A stretch of 64,000 nt of DNA. Origin: Tropicimonas sp033101155 (lineage in GTDB: Bacteria > Pseudomonadota > Alphaproteobacteria > Rhodobacterales > Rhodobacteraceae). The DNA lies in assembly GCF_033101155.1 (NCBI RefSeq), contig NZ_JAWMPX010000011.1, forward strand, positions 1-64,000, in the 5' to 3' direction. The position numbers and the translations under genes were made by a program. The stretch's first letter is position 1; each line of letters opens with the position of its first letter. Of the stretch, positions 26,362-35,094 are shown one piece after another. The notes beneath the pieces are model-generated. The model ran no database searches, was not told where the DNA came from, and was given only the letters and a program-made list of their open reading frames with translations.

Positions 26362-27427
26362 ACCAGACACCATCTCGACCGACGTCCTGCGCGATTTCGT
26401 GGCGCGGGCGCTCGGATCACAGGGTGTGCCCGAGGGGGATGCGGCCAGCGTCGCCTCCCTCATGGTCGAGGCCGATATCTTTGGCTATGGCACGCATGGC
26501 GTGTTTCGCCTGCGGCAATATCTGGCGCGGCTGGCCGGGGGAGGGTGCAACCCGACACCCTCCATCACCGTCGCCCATGAGACTGTCGCCACCGCTGTCA
26601 TCGATGGCGATGATGGTCTCGGACATCTCGCCATGGTCGCCGCGCGCGATCTTGCCATCGAGAAGGCGCGCGCGGCCGGTATCGGCTGGGTCGGCGTGCG
26701 CAGGGGCAACCATGCCGGCCCCCTTGCGCTCTATGTCCGCCCGCAGGCCGAGGCCGGGATGCTCGGCATGGCCGCTTCCGTGGGCAGCGCCAACCACGTC
26801 CCGCCCTATGGTGGCTCGGACCTGCTTCTGGGCACCAATCCCATCGCTTTTTCGGCCCCGGCCAAAGGACCCGACCCGTTCGTGTTCGACATGGCCACGA
26901 CCGTCGCCGCGATGGGCAAGATCAAGACATTGCTGCAACAGGGGCAACCAATGCCGGAGGGCTGGATGGTCGGGCGGGATGGCGAGCCGCTGACCGACCC
27001 GGCCCGGAAATCCGAAGGGTTCCTCCTGCCGATCGGCGGACCGAAAGGGTTCGGTCTGTCGGTCGCCATCGGCCTGATGGCCGGGGTTCTGAACGGCGCG
27101 GCCTTTGGCTCGGACGTGGTCGATTTCACCAAGGACACAACCTCCTCGACCAATACCGGACAGTTCGTCATGGCGCTCGATCCTGCCGCTTTTGGCATGG
27201 GCGACGGCTTTGCGGAGGCCGCAGCGCGCGTCTTCGACGAGATGCGGGCCTCGGACCCGTTGCCGGGGCACGACCCGGTGCGCTTGCCGGGGGATGGCAA
27301 GACCGCCGCCGCCGAGGCACGCCGCAGCGGCGGGGTGCCGCTCAATCCGGCCCTGCGGCGCGATCTGAACGCTCTGGCCGCCGATTGTGGGCTGGCTGCC
27401 CCGTTTGCGGCGGATGCGACGGGCTGA
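26345..27427 (+). CDS. Malate/L-lactate dehydrogenase (Ldh2) family oxidoreductase
   Basis: A 360-residue protein of the Ldh2 family (AllD, ComC, YlbC, DpkA group), which interconverts 2-hydroxy and 2-oxo acids (or imines) using NAD(P) with a non-Rossmann fold. Family motifs are GYGTHGVFRLRQYLARL, GVRRGNHAGPLALYV, FSAPAKGPDPFVFDMATT and GPKGFGLSVAIGLM. GTG 26345 lies eight bases after an AGGA; ATG 26351 is an alternative. It overlaps the permease by 17 bases, so it is the last gene of the FAH/ABC operon. Confidence 0.9.
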   Translation: MAMTTEPDTISTDVLRDFVARALGSQGVPEGDAASVASLMVEADIFGYGTHGVFRLRQYLARLAGGGCNPTPSITVAHETVATAVIDGDDGLGHLAMVAARDLAIEKARAAGIGWVGVRRGNHAGPLALYVRPQAEAGMLGMAASVGSANHVPPYGGSDLLLGTNPIAFSAPAKGPDPFVFDMATTVAAMGKIKTLLQQGQPMPEGWMVGRDGEPLTDPARKSEGFLLPIGGPKGFGLSVAIGLMAGVLNGAAFGSDVVDFTKDTTSSTNTGQFVMALDPAAFGMGDGFAEAAARVFDEMRASDPLPGHDPVRLPGDGKTAAAEARRSGGVPLNPALRRDLNALAADCGLAAPFAADATG

Positions 27428-27454
27428 AATGGCAGGCGGTCGGGGCAGGGGGCG

Positions 27455-28150
27455 TCAATCGCTCGGCCCGGCCGTCTCCTCCCCGAGGCTCTCGGCATCA
27501 AGTGCCCGGACAAGGGCTGCATGCTTGTTCATCATGTGCCGTTTCATGAGCTGACCAAGCCCCTCTCCGTCGCGCCCGCGAAGCCTGTCCATCATGGCTT
27601 CATGCTCGTCGATTGCCTGCGCCCAACGGTCATCGGACAGGTTGGCCATGAAGCGGGCACGTTGGATGCGCGCTGCCAACAGCCTGTGCTGCTCTTCGAG
27701 AACCTCGTTTCCCGCGCCCCGGACCAGGGCCTGGTGGATATCCTGATTGGCCTGGAAATACGCTTTGCGATCCCGCGATGCGAATGCGGTCAGCATCGCG
27801 GCATGACGGGTCTCGATCCACGCGATGCCCGCCGCATCAAGGTTTTGACAGGCCAGTTCCCCGGCCAGTTGTTCCAGCGCCGCAATCACCGGGAAGCTGT
27901 TGTCCAGCTCCGCGCGAGTGACCTTTGCGACCGTCGCGCCCCGGTTGGCGGTCAGGATGACGAAGCCTTCGGAGGCGAGCACCTTGAGCGCCTCGCGCAG
28001 CGGCGTGCGCGACACCCCAAACGATGCGCAGAGCGCTTTCTCCGGCACCTTTTCCCCGGGTTTCAACGCGTCCTCGACAATGAGGCTGCGCAGCCGTTCA
28101 ACCAGCTCCTCGTGCAGGGACGGGCGTCTGATGGGGTCGGTGAGGCTCAT
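27455..28150 (-). CDS. GntR/FCD-family transcriptional regulator
   Basis: A 231-residue regulator: GntR wHTH (SLIVEDALKPGEKVPEKALCASFGVSRTPLREALKVL, about residues 18-54) and FCD domain (DIHQALVRGAGN, EHEAMMDRL, MKRHMMNKHA). It lies ten bases downstream of the YdiJ-like dehydrogenase gene on the same strand and so is in its operon. A perfect 18-base palindrome upstream of that operon (31096-31113) is its best candidate target. Confidence 0.9.
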   Translation of the reverse strand: MSLTDPIRRPSLHEELVERLRSLIVEDALKPGEKVPEKALCASFGVSRTPLREALKVLASEGFVILTANRGATVAKVTRAELDNSFPVIAALEQLAGELACQNLDAAGIAWIETRHAAMLTAFASRDRKAYFQANQDIHQALVRGAGNEVLEEQHRLLAARIQRARFMANLSDDRWAQAIDEHEAMMDRLRGRDGEGLGQLMKRHMMNKHAALVRALDAESLGEETAGPSD

Positions 28151-28159
28151 GTCCGTTTC

Positions 28160-31033
28160 CTATCCATCAAGGGCCAGATCCAGCAAGCGCGCGACGTGCA
28201 GCGCGCGGCGCGGCGTGCCATCCGCGATCTGGTGGCGGCAGGAGGTCCCGTCGGCCACGACAATGGCGTCCTCCGGGGCGGCCGCAAGCGCGGGAAAGAG
28301 GTCGAGTTCGGCCATTTTCAGCGAGATGTCGATCGTGTCCGGCGCATAGCCGAATGCGCCCGCCATCCCGCAGCAGCCGCTCTCTATCAGGAAGACTTGC
28401 GCGCCGGGAATGCGCTTGAGCAGGTCAAGTGTCGGGGTCACGGCGTCCTGTGCTTTCTGGTGGCAATGCCCGTGGACATAGATCGGCGAAGCGAGGGGCT
28501 TCAACGGGAGATCGGCCTGTTCGGACAGGAACTCCTCGAAGGTCCGGGTCGCCAGGGCCAGGGCCTCGGCCTCGGGACCGGGGCAGAGCGCCAGGAACTC
28601 GTCGCGAAAGGTCAGGATCGAGGACGGTTCGAGCCCGACGACCGGCACGCCCCGCGCGACCGCATCGCGGGTCGCGTCGATCACGCGGCGGGCCTCGGCG
28701 CGCGCCTCTTCCACGCAGCCAATCGCCAGAAAGGTGCGTCCGCACTCCAGAGACTTGCCGGAACCGTCTTGCGCGACAGCGACGCGCAGTCCCGCGGCGC
28801 GCAGGACGCGGAGCGCCGCGCGCAGGTTCTCGGGGTCGAAATAGCGGTTGAAGACATCGGCAAAGAGCAGAACCTGAGGGTCGCCGTCCTGCGCCTCGCC
28901 GTCGCCAAACGGGTTGGACGACCAGATCGGCAGGTCGCGGCGATGCGACACGCCGGTCAGCTGCTCGGTCAATCTGCGAACCGGTCCGATCTTGTTGCGC
29001 AGGTTCATCACCCCGGCGAACCGGGCCGCCTTCGGGGCATATCGCGGCAGGTATCCCACGATCCTGTCCGCCAGCGTCAGCCCGTTTGTCTTGCGCCGCG
29101 CCGCCAGCACCTCGATCTTCATGCGCGCCATGTCGACGCCGGTTGGGCATTCCCGGCTGCATGCCTTGCAGGACACGCAGTACCGCATCGTCTCCGCCAT
29201 CGCGTCGGAGGTCAGCCCGCCGGGCAGTTGGCCGCTGATGGCAAGGCGCAGCGTGTTGGCCCGCCCGCGCGTCGCGTCGCGTTCGGTGCGCGTGGCGCGG
29301 AAAGACGGACACATCACGCCGCCCTTCAGTTTTCGGCAGGCCCCGTTGTTGTTGCACATCTCGACCGCGCCCTGAAACCCGCCGCCCGATCCGGGCCAGG
29401 CGGACCAGTCCAGCGCGGTTTCGAACTCGGGCACCGCGTAATCCGGCCCGTAGCGGAAGTAGCGGCGGTCATCCATGGCGGGGGCGTGCACGATCTTGCC
29501 GGGGTTCATCACCCCCGTGGGATCGAAGCGGGCCTTTACCTCCTCGAACGCCGTGACGATGCGTGGACCGTACATCTTCTCATGGAATTCCGACCGAACG
29601 ATCCCGTCGCCATGCTCGCCCGAATGCGAGCCCTTGTAGCGTTTGACGAGGTCGAACGCCTCCTCGGCGATCGCCCGCATGGTCTTGACGTCCTTGTCCT
29701 GCCGCATGTTGAGAACGGGGCGCACATGCAGACAGCCGACAGACGCATGGGCATACCATGTGCCCGTCGTGCCGTGGCGGGTGAAAATCTCGGTCAGGCC
29801 CTGGGTGTACTCGGCGAGATCGGGCAGGGCGACGGCGCAATCCTCGACAAAGGAGATCGGTTTGCCGGCCTCCTTCATCGACATCATGACATTGAGCCCC
29901 GACTTGCGGAACTCGGCGATGGCGCCTTGCAGGGCATTGTCGGTGACCGGACGGACACCGCCCCACCTGTCCCCCGTCTCCGTGAAGGCAAAGCCGAGAT
30001 CGCCCATCAGTTGCGACAGCGCCGCGAGCTTGGCGGCATTTGCCTCCGCGCTGCCCTCGGCAAACTCGACCAGCAGCAACGCGGCCGGGTCCCCTTCGAC
30101 AAAGGCGTCGATCGTCTTGCGGAAAAGCGGGATGTCGCGGCCGAGCGCGATCATCGTGGCGTCGACCAGCTCCACCGCCTGCGGGGTCAGGGTGACCAGA
30201 TGCTGCGCGGCATCCATCGCGGCGTAGAAATTCGGGAAGTGACAGATCCCGGTGACCTTCTCGCCCGGAAGAGGGGCGAGACTCAGCTCCAGTTCCGTGA
30301 AACAGGCCAGCGTGCCCTCGGACCCGACCAACAGATGCGCCATGTTCACGTCGGGGCCGGTCAGGGCATCGATATTGTAGCCTCCGACCCGGCGCTGCAC
30401 CTTTGGAAACCGGGCCTCGATCTCGTCGGCCTCGCGCCGGCCGAGGGCGCGCATATCCGAGACGAGGTCGCAATAGGGGCCCGGTTCGGGTTCCGTGGTT
30501 TCGAACCGTGCCCGCGTGCCATCCGGCAGCAGGGCCGAGATTGCCCGCACGTTGTCGCGCATGATGCCGTAGCGCAGGGATTTGCCCCCCGAAGAGTTGT
30601 TGGCCGCCATGCCGCCCAGCGTGCAGCGCGAGGCCGTCGAGGGATCGACCGGGAACCACAGGCCATGCGGTTTCAGCGCCCGGTTCAACTCATCCAGCAC
30701 GAGGCCCGGCTGAACCCGCGCCGTGAAGGCGTCGGGGTCAATGTCGAGGATCCGATTCAGGTGCCGCGTCGTGTCCAGCACGATCGCGCGATTCACGGTC
30801 TGGCCGCATTGCGACGTGCCACCGCCGCGCGGAAGAACAGGGGTGTCCTCGTCGCGCGCAATGCCCATCGCCGTCTCGATATCTTCGATGGATTTTGGAA
30901 TGACAACGGCTTCGGGGCGCATCTGGTAGATCGACGCGTCGGTAGAATAGCGCCCGCGCGATGCGGAATCCGTCAGGACGTCTCCCGCGATTTTTGAGGA
31001 TAACTTGCTGAAAAGGCGTTCATTACTCTGCAT
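28160..31033 (-). CDS. YdiJ-like FAD-linked dehydrogenase with Fe-S domains (2-hydroxyacid dehydrogenase)
   Basis: A 957-residue fusion. The N-terminal half is a PCMH-type FAD domain (PRGGGTSQCGQTVN; SRCTLGGMAANNSSGG; C-terminal SGEHGDGIVR and GVMNPGKIV, as in GlcD and D-2-hydroxyglutarate dehydrogenases). The middle has ferredoxin-type Cys clusters (MCNNNGACRKLKGGVMCPSF and YCVSCKACSRECPTG). The end carries two CCG-type domains (HGHCHQKA, ESGCCGMAGAFG). This GlcD-plus-GlcF fusion is the YdiJ/D-LDH3 type, oxidising D-2-hydroxyacids to 2-oxoacids and passing electrons to the respiratory chain. It is divergent from the aminotransferase gene. Confidence 0.92.
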   Translation of the reverse strand: MQSNERLFSKLSSKIAGDVLTDSASRGRYSTDASIYQMRPEAVVIPKSIEDIETAMGIARDEDTPVLPRGGGTSQCGQTVNRAIVLDTTRHLNRILDIDPDAFTARVQPGLVLDELNRALKPHGLWFPVDPSTASRCTLGGMAANNSSGGKSLRYGIMRDNVRAISALLPDGTRARFETTEPEPGPYCDLVSDMRALGRREADEIEARFPKVQRRVGGYNIDALTGPDVNMAHLLVGSEGTLACFTELELSLAPLPGEKVTGICHFPNFYAAMDAAQHLVTLTPQAVELVDATMIALGRDIPLFRKTIDAFVEGDPAALLLVEFAEGSAEANAAKLAALSQLMGDLGFAFTETGDRWGGVRPVTDNALQGAIAEFRKSGLNVMMSMKEAGKPISFVEDCAVALPDLAEYTQGLTEIFTRHGTTGTWYAHASVGCLHVRPVLNMRQDKDVKTMRAIAEEAFDLVKRYKGSHSGEHGDGIVRSEFHEKMYGPRIVTAFEEVKARFDPTGVMNPGKIVHAPAMDDRRYFRYGPDYAVPEFETALDWSAWPGSGGGFQGAVEMCNNNGACRKLKGGVMCPSFRATRTERDATRGRANTLRLAISGQLPGGLTSDAMAETMRYCVSCKACSRECPTGVDMARMKIEVLAARRKTNGLTLADRIVGYLPRYAPKAARFAGVMNLRNKIGPVRRLTEQLTGVSHRRDLPIWSSNPFGDGEAQDGDPQVLLFADVFNRYFDPENLRAALRVLRAAGLRVAVAQDGSGKSLECGRTFLAIGCVEEARAEARRVIDATRDAVARGVPVVGLEPSSILTFRDEFLALCPGPEAEALALATRTFEEFLSEQADLPLKPLASPIYVHGHCHQKAQDAVTPTLDLLKRIPGAQVFLIESGCCGMAGAFGYAPDTIDISLKMAELDLFPALAAAPEDAIVVADGTSCRHQIADGTPRRALHVARLLDLALDG

Positions 31034-31095
31034 GCCTTCGTGCCTTCCGCTCGGTGTCCGCTCCGTTGAGGCGTGTCGACTCTTGCCTCAAAGTG

Positions 31096-31113
31096 AATTA
31101 TGAATTCATAATT
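31096..31113. promoter_or_regulatory. Perfect 18-bp palindromic operator between ydiJ-like and aminotransferase genes
   Basis: AATTATGAATTCATAATT is a perfect palindrome in the 138-base gap between two divergent catabolic genes, in an AT-rich patch that stands out from the surrounding sequence. Its symmetry and placement fit a dimeric GntR regulator, most simply the one at 27455-28150. The core ATGA...TCAT also appears in the tctC operator. Confidence 0.65.
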
Positions 31114-31171
31114 ACGTTTATGCAACAGCGATGGGCGCCACCTTTCTGGCGCTTGGGGAGGAAGAGAAAAG

Positions 31172-32341
31172 ATGCGTCAGGCCGGTCGACATTTCCTGCA
31201 AATCCCGGGGCCAAGCTCGGTGCCCGACCGAATTCTGAAGGCCATCGGCCAACAGACAATCGACCACCGTGGCCCGGATTTCGCCGAGGTGGGACAGAAG
31301 GCGCTCGAGGGCATGAAGTCGATCTTCAAGACCAAACAGCATGTCTTCATCTTTCCCTCGTCCGGAACCGGCGGATGGGAGGCGGCGCTGGTGAACACGC
31401 TGTCTCCGGGTGACAGGGTGGTGATGTTCGAGACCGGGCATTTTGCATCCATGTGGAGCAAGATGGCGCGCAAGATTGGCTTCGAGCCGGAGGTGATTGA
31501 GGGCGACTGGCGCGGCGGCGCGGAGCCGGACCGCATCGAGGCCCGGCTGCGGGAAGACGTCGCGCATGAGATCAAGGCGGTCTGTGTCGTCCATAACGAG
31601 ACCTCGACCGGATCGGTTTCGCCGATTGCCGAGATCCGCAGCGCGATCGATGCCGCAGGGCATCCCGCCCTGCTGATGGTCGATTCAATCTCGGGCCTCG
31701 CGTCGATCGATGTCCGGTTCGACGAATGGGGCGTCGATGTCTGCGTCTCTGGCTCGCAAAAAGGACTGATGCTGCCGCCCGGCCTGAGCTTCAACGCCGT
31801 GAGCGCGCGCGCGCTCGAGTATTCGAAAGCGGTCACCACGCCGCGAAGCTATTGGGACTGGCAGGACATGGTCGGGCCGAACGGCACCGGATACTTCCCG
31901 TACACGCCCGCGACCAACCTGCTATACGGCCTGAACGAAGCCATCGACATGCTCCATGAAGAGGGGCTGGACAACGTCTTCGCCCGCCATGCCCGTCACG
32001 GCGCAGCGACGCGCACGGCGGTGCAGACCTGGGGGCTGGAGGTACTCTGCGCGCGACAGGGGCAGGAGTCGGATGTGCTCACCGCGGTTGTTGTACCGGA
32101 AGGGCATTCGGCCGATGCGTTCCGGGCGACGACGTTGAAGCATTATGACATTTCGCTCGGCAACGGCCTGTCCAAACTTGCGGACAAGGTGTTCCGCATA
32201 GGCCATCTGGGTGATTTCAACGACCTGATGCTGATGGCGACGCTCTCGGGGGTGGAGATGGGGCTGGCCAAGGCCGGGATCCCGCACCAGTCAGGTGGGG
32301 CGCAGGCTGCCATGGAATGTCTCAAAGGCACGGGTGGATAG
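31172..32341 (+). CDS. Class V aminotransferase, serine/aspartate/alanine-glyoxylate aminotransferase family
   Basis: A 389-residue PLP enzyme. The PLP-binding Lys is K197 in VSGSQKGLMLPPG; IPGPSSVPDRIL, FPSSGTGGWEAALVN and HNETSTGSVSPI are hallmark stretches shared with SgaA (serine-glyoxylate) and BhcA (aspartate-glyoxylate) aminotransferases. It would remove glyoxylate by transamination to glycine. The BhcB, BhcC and BhcD partners of the beta-hydroxyaspartate cycle are not in the window, so its amino donor is open. Divergent from the YdiJ-like gene, whose product could supply glyoxylate. Confidence 0.9.
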   Translation: MRQAGRHFLQIPGPSSVPDRILKAIGQQTIDHRGPDFAEVGQKALEGMKSIFKTKQHVFIFPSSGTGGWEAALVNTLSPGDRVVMFETGHFASMWSKMARKIGFEPEVIEGDWRGGAEPDRIEARLREDVAHEIKAVCVVHNETSTGSVSPIAEIRSAIDAAGHPALLMVDSISGLASIDVRFDEWGVDVCVSGSQKGLMLPPGLSFNAVSARALEYSKAVTTPRSYWDWQDMVGPNGTGYFPYTPATNLLYGLNEAIDMLHEEGLDNVFARHARHGAATRTAVQTWGLEVLCARQGQESDVLTAVVVPEGHSADAFRATTLKHYDISLGNGLSKLADKVFRIGHLGDFNDLMLMATLSGVEMGLAKAGIPHQSGGAQAAMECLKGTGG

Positions 32342-32478
32342 CATTTCCACAGCGGGGGCTGAAATGCCGGACGCCGCCCCCGCCTTTCAAGGTTGAGGAC
32401 TTTGGATCGCCACGCGGTCGCTTTGCGTGGTGGTCCGGTTCCCGGTCCACGAGTCGCGGCTTTCGGCCGTCATCGCCG

Positions 32479-33165
32479 TCACGGAAACAGGCGGGTAGAG
32501 ACCAATTTGAGGTGATCGCGCATTGCGCTCCACGCGCGGTCGCCGTCACGATCCGCAATGGCCTGCACGATCGCGTCATGTTCCTCGAAGCTGGAATGGT
32601 CTTCGGGTGGTTTCACATTGCGCCGCTCGACAGTGCCCCATGTAACAACCCGCCGCGCCCGGTTGAGCTGGTCGAAGAAGGACAGCAGCAGCACGTTGTC
32701 AGACGCCTGCGCAATGGCGCGATGGAAGTGGTCGTCCTGCGTTTCGTATTCCGCCCATGTGGCCGCGGCCCGGGCCCGCTTCGTCGTCCGGCTGATGGCT
32801 GTCATCGCTTCTCCGGTCGCGTGCACCGCAGCCTCGCGTGCCAATGCCGGTTCGAGACAGAGACGTGCGTGCATCATCCGCATCGGCGTGAGCTGACGGC
32901 CCAGATCGGCCAACGAATCATCGCCTACCGTCAGGCCCGCCGGACCGTCGCCGACAAAAGTGCCCTTGCCCACATGGCGCCAGATCGCCCCAGACCGTTC
33001 AAGCGCCTCGAGGGCCTGGCGCAGGGTCGCGCGGCTCATGCCCAGCTGCTCCATCAATTGCCGTTCTGGCGGTATCCGGTCGCCGCGCCCATACTTGCCG
33101 TCCCGGATATACGCCTGCAGGCGGGCCAGCGCTTCGGCGTGTCTTGTTTCGGCTGGTTCTTGCAT
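32479..33165 (-). CDS. GntR/FCD-family regulator of the second FAH gene (copy B)
   Basis: A 228-residue regulator, start taken at ATG 33165. wHTH: RIPPERQLMEQLGMSRATLRQALEAL and IWRHVGKGTFVG; FCD domain follows with DHFHRAIAQ and FEEHDAIVQAI. It is a paralogue of the regulator at 21860-22534 and likewise divergent from an FAH-family gene. Confidence 0.9.
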   Translation of the reverse strand: MQEPAETRHAEALARLQAYIRDGKYGRGDRIPPERQLMEQLGMSRATLRQALEALERSGAIWRHVGKGTFVGDGPAGLTVGDDSLADLGRQLTPMRMMHARLCLEPALAREAAVHATGEAMTAISRTTKRARAAATWAEYETQDDHFHRAIAQASDNVLLLSFFDQLNRARRVVTWGTVERRNVKPPEDHSSFEEHDAIVQAIADRDGDRAWSAMRDHLKLVSTRLFP

Positions 33166-33240
33166 ATGTCTGCCCCTTGCGCGTTCGGGCGGAGTGTTGC
33201 ACAAGCCGCGACCAATTTCAAAACATCGCTGATCAAACCG

Positions 33241-33278
33241 AACCAAAGTCGAATTGGCTAGATTGGTTTGGATTGATT
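33241..33278. promoter_or_regulatory. Putative GntR operator in the divergent GntR-FAH region (copy B)
   Basis: AACCAA (33241-33246) and TTGGTT (33263-33268) are inverted, with a further TTGG at 33254-33257 between them. The stretch ATTGGTTTGGATTGATT (33262-33278) nearly repeats the motif at 22553-22569. It lies between the GntR and the FAH gene and is therefore a likely regulator site. Confidence 0.5.
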
Positions 33279-33326
33279 TGCCGGCATCCTCTCGTTAGAA
33301 CCATCGACATACAGAGGAGGACACCC

Positions 33327-34013
33327 GTGACAAACTTCGCCATAGCCCCGCCAAAACCCGTGGGCCTGCCCATTCTGGGCACAGATGACGCCTTCCCGGT
33401 GCGTCGCGTCTATTGCATTGGTCGCAATTACGCGGCTCATGCGGTCGAGATGGGGCATGACCCGGACCGCGAGCCGCCGTTCTTCTTCCAGAAGAACCCC
33501 AATAATCTCGACCCTTCGGGCGATTTCCCATACCCGCCGCACAGCTCGGACGTGCACCACGAAATCGAAATGGCGGTTGTTCTGAAATCCGGCGGCACCA
33601 ATATCGCGGTCGAGGACGCGCTCGACCATGTCTATGGCTATGCCGTTTCGCTCGACATGACCCGGCGCGACCTGCAGGGCGCGCAGAAAAAGATGGGTCG
33701 CCCCTGGGAGATCGGCAAAGCGTTCGAACGTTCGGCGCCGATCGGACCGATCCACACGGTCGAAAGCGTCGGCCACCTCAGCGAGGGCCGCGTCGAGCTG
33801 AAGGTCAACGGTGAGATCCGCCAGGAGGGCGACCTGAACCAGATGATCTGGAAGGTCCCTGAGATGATCTCTTACCTGTCGGAATACTTCGAGCTCGCAC
33901 CGGGCGATGTGATCCAGTCGGGCACCCCCGCGGGCGTCGGGCCGGTGGAGAAAGGTGACGAGATGGTCGCACATGTAGACGGGTTGGGTGCGTTGACGGT
34001 GCGCGTCATCTGA
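33327..34013 (+). CDS. FAH-family hydrolase, short form (fumarylpyruvate hydrolase-like), copy B
   Basis: A 228-residue protein consisting only of the FAH catalytic domain. GTG 33327 follows GAGGAGG at 33314-33320. Motifs: YCIGRNYAAHAVEMGHDP, FFFQKNPNNL, EIEMAVVLKSGG, YGYAVSLDMTRRDLQ, GDVIQSGTPAGVGPVEKGD. This short form matches fumarylpyruvate hydrolases (NagK) and acylpyruvases, which split acylpyruvates to pyruvate plus an acid. It is followed by a TauE/SafE-type permease. Confidence 0.92.
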   Translation: MTNFAIAPPKPVGLPILGTDDAFPVRRVYCIGRNYAAHAVEMGHDPDREPPFFFQKNPNNLDPSGDFPYPPHSSDVHHEIEMAVVLKSGGTNIAVEDALDHVYGYAVSLDMTRRDLQGAQKKMGRPWEIGKAFERSAPIGPIHTVESVGHLSEGRVELKVNGEIRQEGDLNQMIWKVPEMISYLSEYFELAPGDVIQSGTPAGVGPVEKGDEMVAHVDGLGALTVRVI

Positions 34014-34093
34014 AGTCTACCTGCGCTTGACAGGGGCCGGCGTGGAAATATCCGCGCCGGCGCCGGAACACACCGTCGTAGAAGGGACAGCAC

Positions 34094-34942
34094 ATGGAAG
34101 GTCTCGACACAGGCCAGCTTGCGACGCTTGCCAGCGTCGCGGTCGGCGCGGGTGTCTTCGGCGGCGTGCTCGCAGGATTGTTGGGTGTCGGCGGGGGAAT
34201 CGTCATCGTCCCGGCCCTCTATCTCGCGATGTCGGTCGTGGGAATGGATCCGGCAATCACGATGCAGGTCGCCGTGGGAACGTCACTGGCCACCATCGTG
34301 TTCACATCCCTTTCATCCGCGATGGGGCATCACAAGAAGGGGGCCGTCGACTATGGGTTGCTGAAGCTCTGGGGTCCGTCGATCCTCGTCGGCGTCCTCA
34401 TTGGCGCCGTGCTCGGCGGGATCGTGAGCGGTCTTATCCTGGTCGCGGTCTTCGCGATGGTCGCGGCCCTGGTGGCTATGGACATGATCCTGCGGAAGCC
34501 TCGGGAGGAGACTGCCCCGCGCTCGTTCTCGCGACCGGTCTGGGCTGGCCTCGGCGTGGTTGCGGGGGCTGTTTCGGCGATGATGGGCATCGGAGGGGGG
34601 ACCGTCTGCGTGCCGCTGTTGAACTTCCTCGGCTATGACATTCGCCGGGCCGTCGGAACATCGGCCGCTATTGGCTTCATTATCGGCCTGCCCGGAGCGA
34701 TCGTCTATATCATCACGGGCTGGGGCGCGGAGGGGCTGATGCCCTTCTCGCTGGGCTATGTGAACCTTCTGGCCGCAGCCGTTATCGTGCCCCTCACCAT
34801 GGTGTTTGCGCGGGTGGGCGTGGCCATCGCGCATTCCATTCCCCGGCGGGCGCTGAGATTGGCATTCGGGGTGTTCCTCGCGCTGACGTCGGCCCGGATG
34901 TTCGCAGACCTCTGGACCCAGCTCACAGCCATGGGCGCGTGA
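34094..34942 (+). CDS. TauE/SafE-family membrane permease
   Basis: A 282-residue protein with about eight hydrophobic segments arranged as two halves, each with the glycine-rich family motif (GLLGVGGGIVIVPAL and MMGIGGGTVCVPLL). Members export sulfite, sulfoacetate or other organic anions. The gene lies 80 bases after the FAH gene, possibly in one transcript, so it may export or import an acid related to the FAH reaction. With an SsuA-like importer nearby a sulfonate is possible but there is no sulfonate-cleaving enzyme here. Confidence 0.88.
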   Translation: MEGLDTGQLATLASVAVGAGVFGGVLAGLLGVGGGIVIVPALYLAMSVVGMDPAITMQVAVGTSLATIVFTSLSSAMGHHKKGAVDYGLLKLWGPSILVGVLIGAVLGGIVSGLILVAVFAMVAALVAMDMILRKPREETAPRSFSRPVWAGLGVVAGAVSAMMGIGGGTVCVPLLNFLGYDIRRAVGTSAAIGFIIGLPGAIVYIITGWGAEGLMPFSLGYVNLLAAAVIVPLTMVFARVGVAIAHSIPRRALRLAFGVFLALTSARMFADLWTQLTAMGA

Positions 34943-35094
34943 AGCGCCGTTGCCGGGGACAGGCTGGATCTAACAACGGCGAGAACCTGCTGCCGGACGT
35001 GCTTTGATCCGCGCCGCAGGACGCTCGCAGGAGGTGGGCATTCGCCGCATCAGGCGTTGCTGTCGGGGGATGCGGCCCCGTCAGAGGCACCGAG

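Noticed and set aside
27521..30997. Very long open frame on the plus strand opposite the GntR and YdiJ-like genes
   Set aside because: It is the antisense shadow of two clearly recognisable genes; its translation has no domain or signal features and is Arg/His-rich as GC-rich shadows are.
31172..32341. Complete beta-hydroxyaspartate cycle around the aminotransferase
   Set aside because: The aminotransferase resembles BhcA, but BhcB, BhcC and BhcD homologues are absent from the window.
34037..34066. GC-rich inverted repeat between FAH copy B and the TauE/SafE gene as a terminator
   Set aside because: No T-run follows and the genes may be co-transcribed; the repeat is short and imperfect.
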